Shown piece by piece: positions 49,124-56,864 of a DNA stretch of 64,000 nucleotides. The notes under the pieces were generated by a model. It had not been told where the DNA came from. It made no database searches and saw only the letters and a program-made list of their open reading frames with translations. Positions within the stretch are counted from its first letter, which is position 1; each line of letters begins with the position of its first letter. The DNA comes from Salibaculum sp035270045 (GTDB lineage: Bacteria > Pseudomonadota > Alphaproteobacteria > Rhodobacterales > Rhodobacteraceae), in the NCBI RefSeq assembly GCF_035270045.1, contig NZ_DATFIP010000059.1, forward strand, positions 74,712 through 138,711. Reading direction: 5' to 3'. The translations under genes and the position numbers were made by a program.

Positions 49124-49402
49124 ATGACCCGGACAACCCTGCATGCCCGCATCGCCGGCCGTGTCCAAGGCGTGAGCTTCCGCGCCTGGACGCAAGAACA
49201 GGCCCGCGCGCTGGGCCTCGCCGGTTGGGTGCGCAACCGAGCCGACGGCTCGGTCGAAGCCTTGATCTCGGGACCGGAGGCGGGGGTCCGGGACCTGTGC
49301 GACCGGCTTCACGACGGCCCGCCGGCCGCGCGGGTGACACAGGTCAGGACCGCCACGACCGAGGACGCCGACACGCCGCACCCCTTCGAAGTGCGCACCT
49401 GA
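49124..49402 (+). CDS. acyP: acylphosphatase
   Basis: A 92-residue enzyme hydrolysing acyl phosphates. Both catalytic residues are visible: Arg20 in GRVQGVSFRAW and Asn38 in GWVRNRADGSVEA, with the second family block LHDGPPAARVTQV. AAGG near position 49112 precedes the ATG. Cytoplasmic, monomeric, length as expected. Confidence 0.95.
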   Translation: MTRTTLHARIAGRVQGVSFRAWTQEQARALGLAGWVRNRADGSVEALISGPEAGVRDLCDRLHDGPPAARVTQVRTATTEDADTPHPFEVRT

Positions 49403-49417
49403 AAGACGGTCGCGACC

Positions 49418-49984
49418 ATGCAGATCATCCACGAGACCGACGGCCTGCTCATCCTAGATCACAACCCCCCGGGTTATAGGGGCATCCTCGCAGGGTTCCT
49501 CGCAGTGGCCGTGGCCGGGGGCGTGAACGTCAGCCCGACCACCGACATCCCGCTTTTCGGGGTCGGCATGATCATCGTGGCAACGCTTTTCATACAGCCG
49601 TGCCTTCACGGTTTCAGCCAACGCCGCCAGGTGATCCTTGACCGCCGGGCCGGGACAGTCACCCTTCGAGGCTGGACGATTTTCGGCTGCCGCCGAGGAG
49701 GGCCACGCGCCCGGGTGCGCCAGCGAAACGGGCGCATGACAGCAGGCCGCGTGCATCAACGCATAAATGGGCGCGGCGCAGAAGGCTTGACTCGGGCGTG
49801 CGTGCAGCCTAATCCGCAGCGGACATCCGGAAAGCGCCGTCTTTCCGGTCCCTGCAAGGTCAGGGATCGCCCCCCGTCAGCGAGGATTCGCCCACGGGGG
49901 CAAAGCGCGTTCGCCCGGTTTCCGCGACCGGCGAGGCGTTCCATCGCGAGCCGTCCGGCCCCATATGGGACGGGCAGAGAGTAA
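49418..49984 (+). pseudogene. membrane protein reading frame, probably decayed after residue 90
   Basis: An open frame of 188 residues. The first 90 look like a real protein: IIHETDGLLILDHNP, two membrane helices (about 22-40 and 44-62), and QRRQVILDRRAGTVTLRGWTIFG, a pattern I associate with small two-helix membrane proteins whose remaining domain is beta-rich. From about residue 90 onward the translation is Arg/Pro/Gly-rich with no structure, as off-frame GC-rich DNA gives. A frameshift near 49690-49740, or a truncation, is likely. It fills the 600 bases between acyP and ffh; I see no other gene there. Confidence 0.4.
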
Positions 49985-50001
49985 CCGCCCCGAGGAGGCG
50001 C

Positions 50002-51519
50002 ATGATGTTCGAGAGTCTTTCCGACCGCCTGTCCGGCGTCTTCGAGCGGCTGACCAAGCAGGGCGCCCTGTCCGAGGAGGACGTCAAGACGGCCCTGCGC
50101 GAGGTCCGTATCGCCCTGCTGGAGGCCGACGTCTCGTTGCCCGTGGCGCGCGATTTCGTGGCGGCAGTGCAGAAAAAGGCCACCGGGCAGGCGGTCACGA
50201 AATCGGTCACGCCGGGCCAGCAGGTCGTCAAGATCGTCCACGACGAACTGGTCCACGTCCTGACCGGCGACAGCGACCCCGGCAAGCTCAAGGTGGACAA
50301 CCCACCCGCGCCGATCCTGATGGTCGGGCTGCAGGGGTCGGGCAAGACCACGACCACCGCCAAGCTGGCCAAACGCCTGAAGGACCGCGAGGGCAAGAAG
50401 GTCCTCATGGCCTCGCTCGACGTGAACCGCCCCGCGGCCATGGAACAGTTGCAGATCCTCGGCACGCAGGTCGGCGTTGACACCCTGTCTATCGTAAAAG
50501 GCGAAAGTCCGGTCCAGATCGCCAAGCGCGCCAAGACCCAGGCCAGCCTTGGCGGCTATGATGTCTACATGCTCGACACCGCCGGGCGGCTGCACATCGA
50601 CGAGGAGCTGATCCAGCAGGCTGCCGAGGTCCGCGACGTCGCCAACCCGCGCGAAACCCTGTTGGTGGTCGATGGCCTTACCGGCCAGGACGCGGTGAAC
50701 GTGTCCACCGAGTTCGACGACAAGATCGGCGTCTCGGGCGTGGTCCTGACACGAATGGATGGCGACGGGCGCGGCGGCGCGGCCCTCTCCATGCGCGCTG
50801 TCACCGGCAAGCCGATCCGTTTTGTCGGCCTGGGCGAGAAGATGGAGGCCATCGAGGAATTCCACGCCGAACGGATCGCCGGCCGCATCCTGGGCATGGG
50901 CGACATCGTCAGCCTGGTCGAGAAGGCACAGGAAACCATCGAGGCCGAACAGGCCGAACGCATGATGAAACGGTTCCAGAAGGGCCGGTTCAACATGAAC
51001 GACATGAAGATGCAGCTGGACCAGATGCAGAAAATGGGCGGCATGGAAGGTGTCATGGGCATGATGCCGGGCATGAAGAAGGCCGCCAAGCAGATGCAGG
51101 ACGCCGGCGTGAACGAGGACGTTTTCAAGCGCCAGGTCGCGCTCATCAACTCCATGACCAAGATAGAACGCGCCAATCCGCAGATCCTCCAGGCCAGCCG
51201 CAAGAAGCGGATCGCCAAGGGCGCGGGGCTGGAGGTGTCCGAGCTCAACCAGCTTCTCAAGATGCACCGGCAGATGGCCGACATGATGAAGAAGATGGGG
51301 AAGATGGGCAAAGGCGGTGCGCTGAAACAGGCCATGCAGGGCATGATGGGCGGCAAAGGGGCTGGCGGCGGTGCCATGCCCGACATGAACGACCCCAAGG
51401 CCATGGAAGAGGCCGCCAAGGCGCTTGGCGGTGGCAGGGGCATGCCCGGCGGTATGCCGGGGTTCGGCGGCGGGTCGCAACTGCCCCCGGGCCTGAGCGG
51501 CTTCGGCAAGAAAAAGTGA
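50002..51519 (+). CDS. ffh: signal recognition particle protein Ffh
   Basis: A 505-residue GTPase that binds signal sequences and 4.5S RNA and targets ribosomes to FtsY at the inner membrane. N domain about 1-90; G domain with G1 GLQGSGKTTTTAKLA (109-123), DVNRPAAMEQL, LDTAGRLHID and TRMDGDGRGG; then the Met-rich M domain (about 310-440) and a Gly/Met/Pro-rich tail. Two tandem ATGs at 50002 and 50005 follow GAGGAGG; the second has the better spacing. It heads the ffh-to-rpmE gene block. Confidence 0.97.
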   Translation: MMFESLSDRLSGVFERLTKQGALSEEDVKTALREVRIALLEADVSLPVARDFVAAVQKKATGQAVTKSVTPGQQVVKIVHDELVHVLTGDSDPGKLKVDNPPAPILMVGLQGSGKTTTTAKLAKRLKDREGKKVLMASLDVNRPAAMEQLQILGTQVGVDTLSIVKGESPVQIAKRAKTQASLGGYDVYMLDTAGRLHIDEELIQQAAEVRDVANPRETLLVVDGLTGQDAVNVSTEFDDKIGVSGVVLTRMDGDGRGGAALSMRAVTGKPIRFVGLGEKMEAIEEFHAERIAGRILGMGDIVSLVEKAQETIEAEQAERMMKRFQKGRFNMNDMKMQLDQMQKMGGMEGVMGMMPGMKKAAKQMQDAGVNEDVFKRQVALINSMTKIERANPQILQASRKKRIAKGAGLEVSELNQLLKMHRQMADMMKKMGKMGKGGALKQAMQGMMGGKGAGGGAMPDMNDPKAMEEAAKALGGGRGMPGGMPGFGGGSQLPPGLSGFGKKK

Positions 51520-51529
51520 GCGTCGTTGC

Positions 51530-52096
51530 GTGACCGGCCTGACCGTACATATCCCCACGCTGGAGACCTCCCGGCTTATCCTCCGCGCCCCGCGGATGGC
51601 GGATTACGTGCACATGATGGATTTCATGGAGACCGGACGCTCGCAATTCGTCGGCGGCCCGAAGGACCGGCGTGATGCCATGCGCGGCTTTGGTCATATC
51701 GCCGGGCTCTGGGTCACCCGGGGCTATTCGCTTTTCATCGGGGTTGCGAAGGGCGACCCCGACACGCCAATCGGCGCCTTTGGGCCCTATTATCCGCTCG
51801 ATTGGTCGGAACTTGAATTCGGCTGGTCGATCTGGAATCCCGAAAACGAGGGCAAAGGATACGTTACCGAAGCATTGCGCGCCCTGATCCCCTGGTCGTG
51901 GGACCGCGCCGGGACCAGCACCGCAGTGTCCTTCATCGACGCCGACAACACCCGCTCTGCCCGTGTCGCGCAGGCGCTGGGTGCCGTGCCCGACACCGCG
52001 GCGACCGAGGCCGCCAATCAGCCCGGAAATCCCTTTCACACCCCCGAGGGTCCCAAGGTCCGGGTCTGGCGCCACAACAGGGGGCGCCAGACGTGA
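51530..52096 (+). CDS. GNAT family N-acetyltransferase (RimJ/RimL-like)
   Basis: A 188-residue acetyltransferase starting at GTG 51530. It begins with the RimJ/RimL opening LETSRLILRAPRMADY and has the acetyl-CoA element NEGKGYVTEALRALIPW, followed by SFIDADNTRSARVAQALGA, typical of ribosomal-protein or other N-terminal acetyltransferases. It lies ten bases after ffh, in the same operon; the substrate is unknown. Confidence 0.88.
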   Translation: MTGLTVHIPTLETSRLILRAPRMADYVHMMDFMETGRSQFVGGPKDRRDAMRGFGHIAGLWVTRGYSLFIGVAKGDPDTPIGAFGPYYPLDWSELEFGWSIWNPENEGKGYVTEALRALIPWSWDRAGTSTAVSFIDADNTRSARVAQALGAVPDTAATEAANQPGNPFHTPEGPKVRVWRHNRGRQT

Positions 52097-52133
52097 CAAG
52101 AGCTTCCATCCATGAACCGCTTCGGAGCGCCCG

Positions 52134-52430
52134 ATGAGTGACCCGACCCAACGCGCTGCCGACGTGCTGACCGGCCATCGCGACAGCATAGACCGGCTCG
52201 ACGCGATCCTTGTCTACACGCTGGCCGAGCGGTTCAAGCACACCCAGGCCGTCGGGCACCTCAAGGCCGAACACGACCTTCCGCCGTCCGATCCCCAGCG
52301 CGAGGCGCGCCAGATCGAACGGCTTCAGAAGTTGGCGCTGGATGCCGATCTGGATCCGGAATTCGCCAAGAAGTTCCTGAACTTCATCATTGCTGAAGTC
52401 ATTCAGCACCATCGCAAGCACCAAGGATGA
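52134..52430 (+). CDS. chorismate mutase (AroQ type, stand-alone)
   Basis: A 98-residue helical protein matching AroQ chorismate mutase: an N-terminal helix with SIDRLDAILVYTLAERFKHTQAVGHLKA (Arg and Lys of the active site) and the closing FIIAEVIQHHRKHQ. It converts chorismate to prephenate for Phe/Tyr synthesis. It stands between the acetyltransferase and rpsP and is not fused to prephenate dehydratase. Confidence 0.9.
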   Translation: MSDPTQRAADVLTGHRDSIDRLDAILVYTLAERFKHTQAVGHLKAEHDLPPSDPQREARQIERLQKLALDADLDPEFAKKFLNFIIAEVIQHHRKHQG

Positions 52431-52470
52431 CGGGGCGCCACGCCCCCAAGCCAATCAAAGGAGATACCCC

Positions 52471-52839
52471 ATGGCCATGAAGATCCGCCTCGCCCGCGCA
52501 GGCTCCAAGAAGCGCCCATTCTACCGCATCGTCGCCGCCGACAGCCGCATGCCGCGCGACGGCAGGTTCCTGGAGAAACTGGGCACCTACAACCCGCTGT
52601 TGCCCAAGGACCGCGAAGACCGCATCAAGATGGACGTGGACGCCATCAAAGCCTGGCTCGACAAGGGCGCCCAGCCCACAGACCGCGTCTCGCGCATGCT
52701 GGAAGCCGCCGGCGTTCTGGACAGGAAAGAGCGCAACAACCCCAACAAGGGCACCCCGGGCAAGAAGGCTCAGGAACGCGCCGAGAAGAATGCCGAGAAG
52801 GCCGCCGCCGCGGCCGCCCCTGCGGAAACCGCCGAGTGA
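52471..52839 (+). CDS. rpsP: 30S ribosomal protein S16
   Basis: A 122-residue ribosomal protein: IRLARAGSKKRPFYRIVAADSRMPRDGRFLEKLGTYNP-type start (split here around residue 3-40), DAIKAWLDKGAQPTDRV, and an Ala/Lys/Glu-rich C-terminal extension beyond residue 85 seen in alphaproteobacteria. AAAGGAGA lies nine bases before the ATG at 52471. Confidence 0.98.
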   Translation: MAMKIRLARAGSKKRPFYRIVAADSRMPRDGRFLEKLGTYNPLLPKDREDRIKMDVDAIKAWLDKGAQPTDRVSRMLEAAGVLDRKERNNPNKGTPGKKAQERAEKNAEKAAAAAAPAETAE

Positions 52840-52888
52840 TCGGCTCACGCCGGGGCACCTGCCCGGTGTCCCGGCGGGTTCACCGCCC

Positions 52889-53401
52889 ATGAGCGACGAG
52901 ACCATAACCCTTGGAAGCATCGCCGGGGCCTTCGGGGTCAAGGGCGAAGTGCGGCTCAAGAGCTTCTGTGCCGAGCCCGAGGCAATCATCGACTACACCC
53001 CGCTGACGCGCTCCGATGGAAAGGTGGTGCAGACCATCGTGCTGACCGGCCGCGCCAAGGGCGCGCTGGTCGTGCGGATGGACGGGATCACCACCAAGGA
53101 AGAGGCCGACGCCCTCAGGGGCGTCGAACTGCACGCCCTGCGCAGCCAGCTGCCTGCCCTGCCCGATGATGAGTTCTACCATGCGGATCTCGTCGGACTG
53201 GCGGCGGTCGACACCGGCGGCGAAAGCCTCGGCCGGGTCAAGTCGGTGCAGAGCAACGGCGCCGACGACCTGCTGGAGGTTCAAGCGGCCGGCCTGCGCG
53301 ACACCGTCCTGGTCCCCTTCACCCGGTCCATCGTGCCCACCGTGGACCTAGCTGCCGGTCGCCTGGTCATCGACCCGCCCGGCGGACTTTTCGAGGACTG
53401 A
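52889..53401 (+). CDS. rimM: ribosome maturation factor RimM
   Basis: A 170-residue 30S assembly factor that binds S19. N-terminal barrel: LGSIAGAFGVKGEVRLKSF; C-terminal PRC barrel: DEFYHADLVGLAAVDTGGESLGRV and the RLVIDPPGGL end. It lies between rpsP and trmD, the standard order, except that a sulfotransferase-like gene intervenes before trmD. Start ATG 52889; longer in-frame starts are Pro/Arg-rich and implausible. Confidence 0.96.
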   Translation: MSDETITLGSIAGAFGVKGEVRLKSFCAEPEAIIDYTPLTRSDGKVVQTIVLTGRAKGALVVRMDGITTKEEADALRGVELHALRSQLPALPDDEFYHADLVGLAAVDTGGESLGRVKSVQSNGADDLLEVQAAGLRDTVLVPFTRSIVPTVDLAAGRLVIDPPGGLFED

Positions 53402-53404
53402 GCG

Positions 53405-54205
53405 GTGACCGGGCGCAGGATCGTCATTCACGGCGGTTTCCACAAGACCGGCACGACCAGCGCACAGAGATTCATCCACGACAACGGGGCATTGATCTGG
53501 CCGCACGCGGCAACGGTTCTGCCTGGGCGCAGCCGGGGCCCGGTCGCGCGCCATGCCGTGCGCTATTCCCTCACCAGCGCCGGACCCGACATGAACCGCT
53601 TTCGCCGCAGCCTGGCCGACCTTCTGGGCGGGCTGAACCTGGGCAAGCGGGCGCTGCTGATCTCGGATGAGAACTTTTGCGGCCGGATGCCCGGTCGCGA
53701 GGGACAACTCGGCTACGACAGCGCGCCCGACCTGATGGCCGCCATGGTCCGGGTGATCCGGCGTTTCATCGACAAGGACCCCGACCTGCACTTTGTCTTC
53801 ACGATACGCGACCCCGACGATTGGCTCCGCAGCACCTGGCGGCACAACCTGATGCAGACGCGCCTGACGCTCGATTACGAGGACTACGCCGTGGTTCATG
53901 GGCATGCGGCCGATCTTGACCGGACGGCCGGGGTGATCCGCGCGGCCGTCGCCCCTTATCCGGTGCACGTCGTCCCCCTGGAGGCGTTGGCCGAGAACCC
54001 CGAAGGCCCCGCCGCACCTCTGCTGCAACTGCTGGGCCTGCCAAACGACGTGCGGCTCAAGATGACCAGCGCGCCCCGCGCCAACCCAGGGCCGGACCCG
54101 GCCCTGGCGCCCCGGCTGCTGGACCTGAACCGCTCGGGACTGCCGGAGGAAGAGCTTGGCGTGCAAAAGGCGGCGCTGCGCGACTCGCCTTCGCCCGAGA
54201 CCTGA
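53405..54205 (+). CDS. sulfotransferase-like protein within the ribosomal operon
   Basis: A 266-residue protein starting at GTG 53405, three bases after rimM. Its N-terminus IHGGFHKTGTTSAQRFI has the P-loop-like PAPS 5'-phosphosulfate signature (H-K-T-G-T-T-S), and residues about 130-150 hold FVFTIRDPDDWLRSTWR, which resembles the 3'-phosphate region (R-D-P-x-x-W). No signal or membrane helix is visible. A cytoplasmic sulfotransferase is likely, of unknown substrate. The position between rimM and trmD is unexpected and may reflect an insertion in this lineage. Confidence 0.75.
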   Translation: MTGRRIVIHGGFHKTGTTSAQRFIHDNGALIWPHAATVLPGRSRGPVARHAVRYSLTSAGPDMNRFRRSLADLLGGLNLGKRALLISDENFCGRMPGREGQLGYDSAPDLMAAMVRVIRRFIDKDPDLHFVFTIRDPDDWLRSTWRHNLMQTRLTLDYEDYAVVHGHAADLDRTAGVIRAAVAPYPVHVVPLEALAENPEGPAAPLLQLLGLPNDVRLKMTSAPRANPGPDPALAPRLLDLNRSGLPEEELGVQKAALRDSPSPET

Positions 54206-54219
54206 CCTATGACACCGCC

Positions 54220-55038
54220 ATGACAGATCAGCCTGCAAAATCCCCCACCAGGTCGCACGGACGCAAGACGATCCGGCCCACCGCGCAACCGCAACAGCTG
54301 ATGACCGATCGACCGGCACTGGCCCGTGCCTGGACGGCGCAGATCATCACCCTGTTTCCCGACGCCTTTCCCGGCCTGCTGGGGGCCAGCCTGACCGGCA
54401 AGGCGCTCAAGGACGGGGTCTGGCAGCTGGAGACGACCGACCTGCGCCGCTTCGGGATCGGCAAGCACCGCAACGTCGATGACACGCCTGCGGGGGGCGG
54501 CGCCGGGATGGTTCTGCGGGCCGACGTGCTGGGCAATGCCATCGAGGCCGCACGACGCGCGGCACGGGGCCGGATGCCCCTCATCTACCTCAGCCCGCGC
54601 GGCGTGCCCTTTGACCAGGCCATGGCCCGCAACCTGGCCCGGCACGATGGTGTGACGCTGCTCTGCGGCCGTTTCGAGGGCGTCGATGAGCGCGTGCTTG
54701 AGCACTACGACATCCTCGAGGTCTCGATGGGGGACTACGTGCTCACCGGCGGCGAATTGCCCGCCATGACCCTGATCGACGCCTGCGTGCGGCTGCTGCC
54801 CGGCGTTCTGGGCAATGCCGAAAGCGCCATCGAGGAAAGCCACTCCACCGGGCTGCTGGAGCATCCGCAGTATACCCGCCCCGCTGAATGGCAGGGGCGC
54901 GCCATTCCACAGGTGCTGACCTCGGGCGATCACGGCAAGGTCGCCGACTGGCGCCGCGACCAGAGCGAAAGACTGACCCGTTCGCGGCGCGCCGACCTCT
55001 GGGCACGCTACACCGGTGAGATCCCCGAAAAGGGTTGA
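54220..55038 (+). CDS. trmD: tRNA (guanine37-N1)-methyltransferase TrmD
   Basis: A 272-residue SPOUT methyltransferase that makes m1G37 in tRNA from S-adenosylmethionine. The trefoil-knot region is visible (LIYLSPRGVPFDQ, LLCGRFEGVDERV, MGDYVLTGGELPAM), with NVDDTPAGGGAGMVLRADV near residue 87. The first 27 residues, basic and unstructured, are an N-terminal extension seen in Rhodobacterales; ATG 54301 is the shorter option. Confidence 0.96.
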   Translation: MTDQPAKSPTRSHGRKTIRPTAQPQQLMTDRPALARAWTAQIITLFPDAFPGLLGASLTGKALKDGVWQLETTDLRRFGIGKHRNVDDTPAGGGAGMVLRADVLGNAIEAARRAARGRMPLIYLSPRGVPFDQAMARNLARHDGVTLLCGRFEGVDERVLEHYDILEVSMGDYVLTGGELPAMTLIDACVRLLPGVLGNAESAIEESHSTGLLEHPQYTRPAEWQGRAIPQVLTSGDHGKVADWRRDQSERLTRSRRADLWARYTGEIPEKG

Positions 55039-55086
55039 ACGGGCCGCGCGCCGGGACTATACGGCAGCGGTCCGGGGCTTTTGCGA

Positions 55087-55150
55087 GTCGTCCGGGCCTG
55101 TTTCGTTATGGCACATGCCCCGCTTTCTTCGGCACCGGGCGCCGGACGAC
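55087..55150 (+). other. long-range stem in the rplS leader region
   Basis: In the 242 bases between trmD and rplS, GTCGTCCGG (55087-55095) can pair with CCGGACGAC (55142-55150) around a 46-base loop. I see no open frame with codon character here. It may be part of a structured leader of rplS or only a processing site; evidence is limited to the pairing. Confidence 0.35.
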
Positions 55151-55280
55151 ACAGCAACATAGACAAGGAATGCTGCGTGACCTCTGGCGGGCGCCATCGG
55201 GCGGACCCGGAAGAAGACACAGAGCTCTGACGCGCCCGAACCTTCGTGGACCAACCACGAGCCATATAGGAGAAGATCAG

Positions 55281-55667
55281 ATGGACCTGATCGCACAACT
55301 CGAGGCGGAACAGATCGCCGAGCTGGGAAAAACCATCCCGGACTTCAAGGCCGGTGACACCATCCGTGTCGGCTACAAGGTGACCGAGGGCACCCGCAGC
55401 CGCGTACAGAACTTCGAAGGCGTCTGCATTTCCCGCAAGAACGGGAGCGGCATCGCCGGGTCCTTCACGGTGCGCAAGATTTCCTTTGGTGAAGGTGTGG
55501 AACGCGTTTTCCCGCTCTATTCCACCAACATCGAGTCGATCACCGTCGTGCGGCGCGGCCGGGTGCGGCGCGCCAAGCTGTACTACCTGCGTTCGCGTCG
55601 TGGCAAATCGGCCCGCATCGCTGAAAAGACCAACTATCGCCCGCTGTCGCGCGGCGCCGACGCGTGA
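55281..55667 (+). CDS. rplS: 50S ribosomal protein L19
   Basis: A 128-residue protein with the L19 pattern PDFKAGDTIRVGYKVTEGTRSRVQNFEGVCISRKN and the basic VVRRGRVRRAKLYYLRSRRGKSARI. TAGGAGAAG precedes the ATG at 55281. It helps form the 30S-50S interface. rpmE follows after 13 bases. Confidence 0.98.
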   Translation: MDLIAQLEAEQIAELGKTIPDFKAGDTIRVGYKVTEGTRSRVQNFEGVCISRKNGSGIAGSFTVRKISFGEGVERVFPLYSTNIESITVVRRGRVRRAKLYYLRSRRGKSARIAEKTNYRPLSRGADA

Positions 55668-55680
55668 AGGAGGCCCGGTC

Positions 55681-55902
55681 ATGAAAAAAGACATCCACCC
55701 CGATTACCACACGATCAACGTCAAGCTTACCAACGGCGACGTGGTCGAGATGCGCTCGACCTGGGGCGCCGAGGGCGAGACGCTGTCTCTCGACATCGAT
55801 CCCAGCGTGCACCCGGCCTGGACCGGCGGCTCCTCGCGCTTGATGGACCAGGGCGGCCGCGTGTCCAAGTTCAAGAAAAAATACGAGGGACTGGGCTTCT
55901 GA
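55681..55902 (+). CDS. rpmE: 50S ribosomal protein L31, zinc-free form
   Basis: A 73-residue protein opening MKKDIHPDYHTINVKLTNG and containing LSLDIDPSVHPAWTGG. It contains no cysteine, so it is the C-minus type that does not bind zinc. Bacteria with this form alone, or with a second cysteine-bearing L31, are both known. GAAGGAGG precedes the ATG at 55681, and a strong terminator follows. Confidence 0.96.
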   Translation: MKKDIHPDYHTINVKLTNGDVVEMRSTWGAEGETLSLDIDPSVHPAWTGGSSRLMDQGGRVSKFKKKYEGLGF

Positions 55903-55926
55903 ACATGCCGATCCCGTTTCTGCGAG

Positions 55927-55953
55927 AATGCCGCCGGTTTCGGCGGCATTTTT
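55927..55953 (+). terminator. rho-independent terminator of the ribosomal operon
   Basis: AATGCCGCCG (55927-55936) pairs with CGGCGGCATT (55941-55950) around GTTT and runs into T residues. It follows rpmE by 24 bases. Confidence 0.92.
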
Positions 55954-56024
55954 CGTATCCGGGTGGCCATTAATCATTTGTTGCGATCTGCCGTGGATTT
56001 TCCGGGGAAGGAAAGGCGCGGGGC

Positions 56025-56816
56025 ATGATGCATCGAATATACAGGTTCCTGGCCGTAAAGGGCCCCGAGGATTTTGTCCTCAAGTTCCTGATGTTCTGCG
56101 CCATGATCGTGGCGCTCAACTACGCCTTTCACCTGTTGTGGCCGGGCGACGGGCCACTACGACACCGTTTCATCATCACGAATGGTGTCTGCGTGGGCGG
56201 GCCGTTCGTCGGGCTATTCTTCCTGCTGGTCCAGAAGCAGACCCGCCTTCAAAAGGAACTCTCGGTCCGGTCGCGGACCGATGACCTGACCGGCCTGTCC
56301 AACCGGCGCTTCTTTCTCAAGCAGGCCGAAGCGCTGCTCGAAGACGGCACTCCGGGCATTCTGCTGATCATGGATGCCGACCACTTCAAGGCCGTGAACG
56401 ACACCTACGGCCACCAGGTCGGCGACGGCTGTCTTGTCTCGATCGGGTACCGGCTCAAGCGGGCGCTGCGCACCGACGACGTGATCGGCCGGATCGGGGG
56501 CGAAGAATTCGGTGTCTTCCTGGCCAATACGGCGCCCGCCAATACCGGCACGGTGTGCCGCGAATTGCTGATGCCGATCCCATTTGGCGGCGAGGCGCAT
56601 CCGCACCTGACCATCACCCTGTCGATGGGCGCGGTCGCGGCACGCCCGGGCATGTCGCTGGACGACCTGATGTGCGCCGCGGACGCGGCGCTCTACCGCG
56701 CCAAGGCCAATGGCAGGGCGCGGCTGGAGTTCGCCGCGCCCGTGGAGGAACAGGTAATCACCATGTCCATGCGCGAGCCGGGCAAGCCCGATGTGACACG
56801 TCGGCATTCCGCCTGA
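56025..56816 (+). CDS. diguanylate cyclase (GGDEF) with two membrane helices
   Basis: A 263-residue protein that makes cyclic di-GMP. Two N-terminal helices (about 17-37 and 49-69) anchor it in the inner membrane; a short coiled stretch leads to the GGDEF domain (about 80-240). The active-site motif is GGEEF (158-162), DxLTGLxNRR precedes it (87-95), and the inhibitory I-site RTDD (149-152) sits exactly five residues upstream. It should therefore be active and product-inhibited. No sensory domain is visible. Confidence 0.93.
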   Translation: MMHRIYRFLAVKGPEDFVLKFLMFCAMIVALNYAFHLLWPGDGPLRHRFIITNGVCVGGPFVGLFFLLVQKQTRLQKELSVRSRTDDLTGLSNRRFFLKQAEALLEDGTPGILLIMDADHFKAVNDTYGHQVGDGCLVSIGYRLKRALRTDDVIGRIGGEEFGVFLANTAPANTGTVCRELLMPIPFGGEAHPHLTITLSMGAVAARPGMSLDDLMCAADAALYRAKANGRARLEFAAPVEEQVITMSMREPGKPDVTRRHSA

Positions 56817-56864
56817 CGGCGGACGGTTGGCCCTCGGATGGCGAAATGGGCGCAACGGCCCCGA

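Noticed and set aside
51250..51510. Low-complexity segment near the end of ffh as a possible frameshift
   Set aside because: Met/Gly-rich M domain and tail are normal for Ffh, and the frame ends cleanly in the usual basic terminus.
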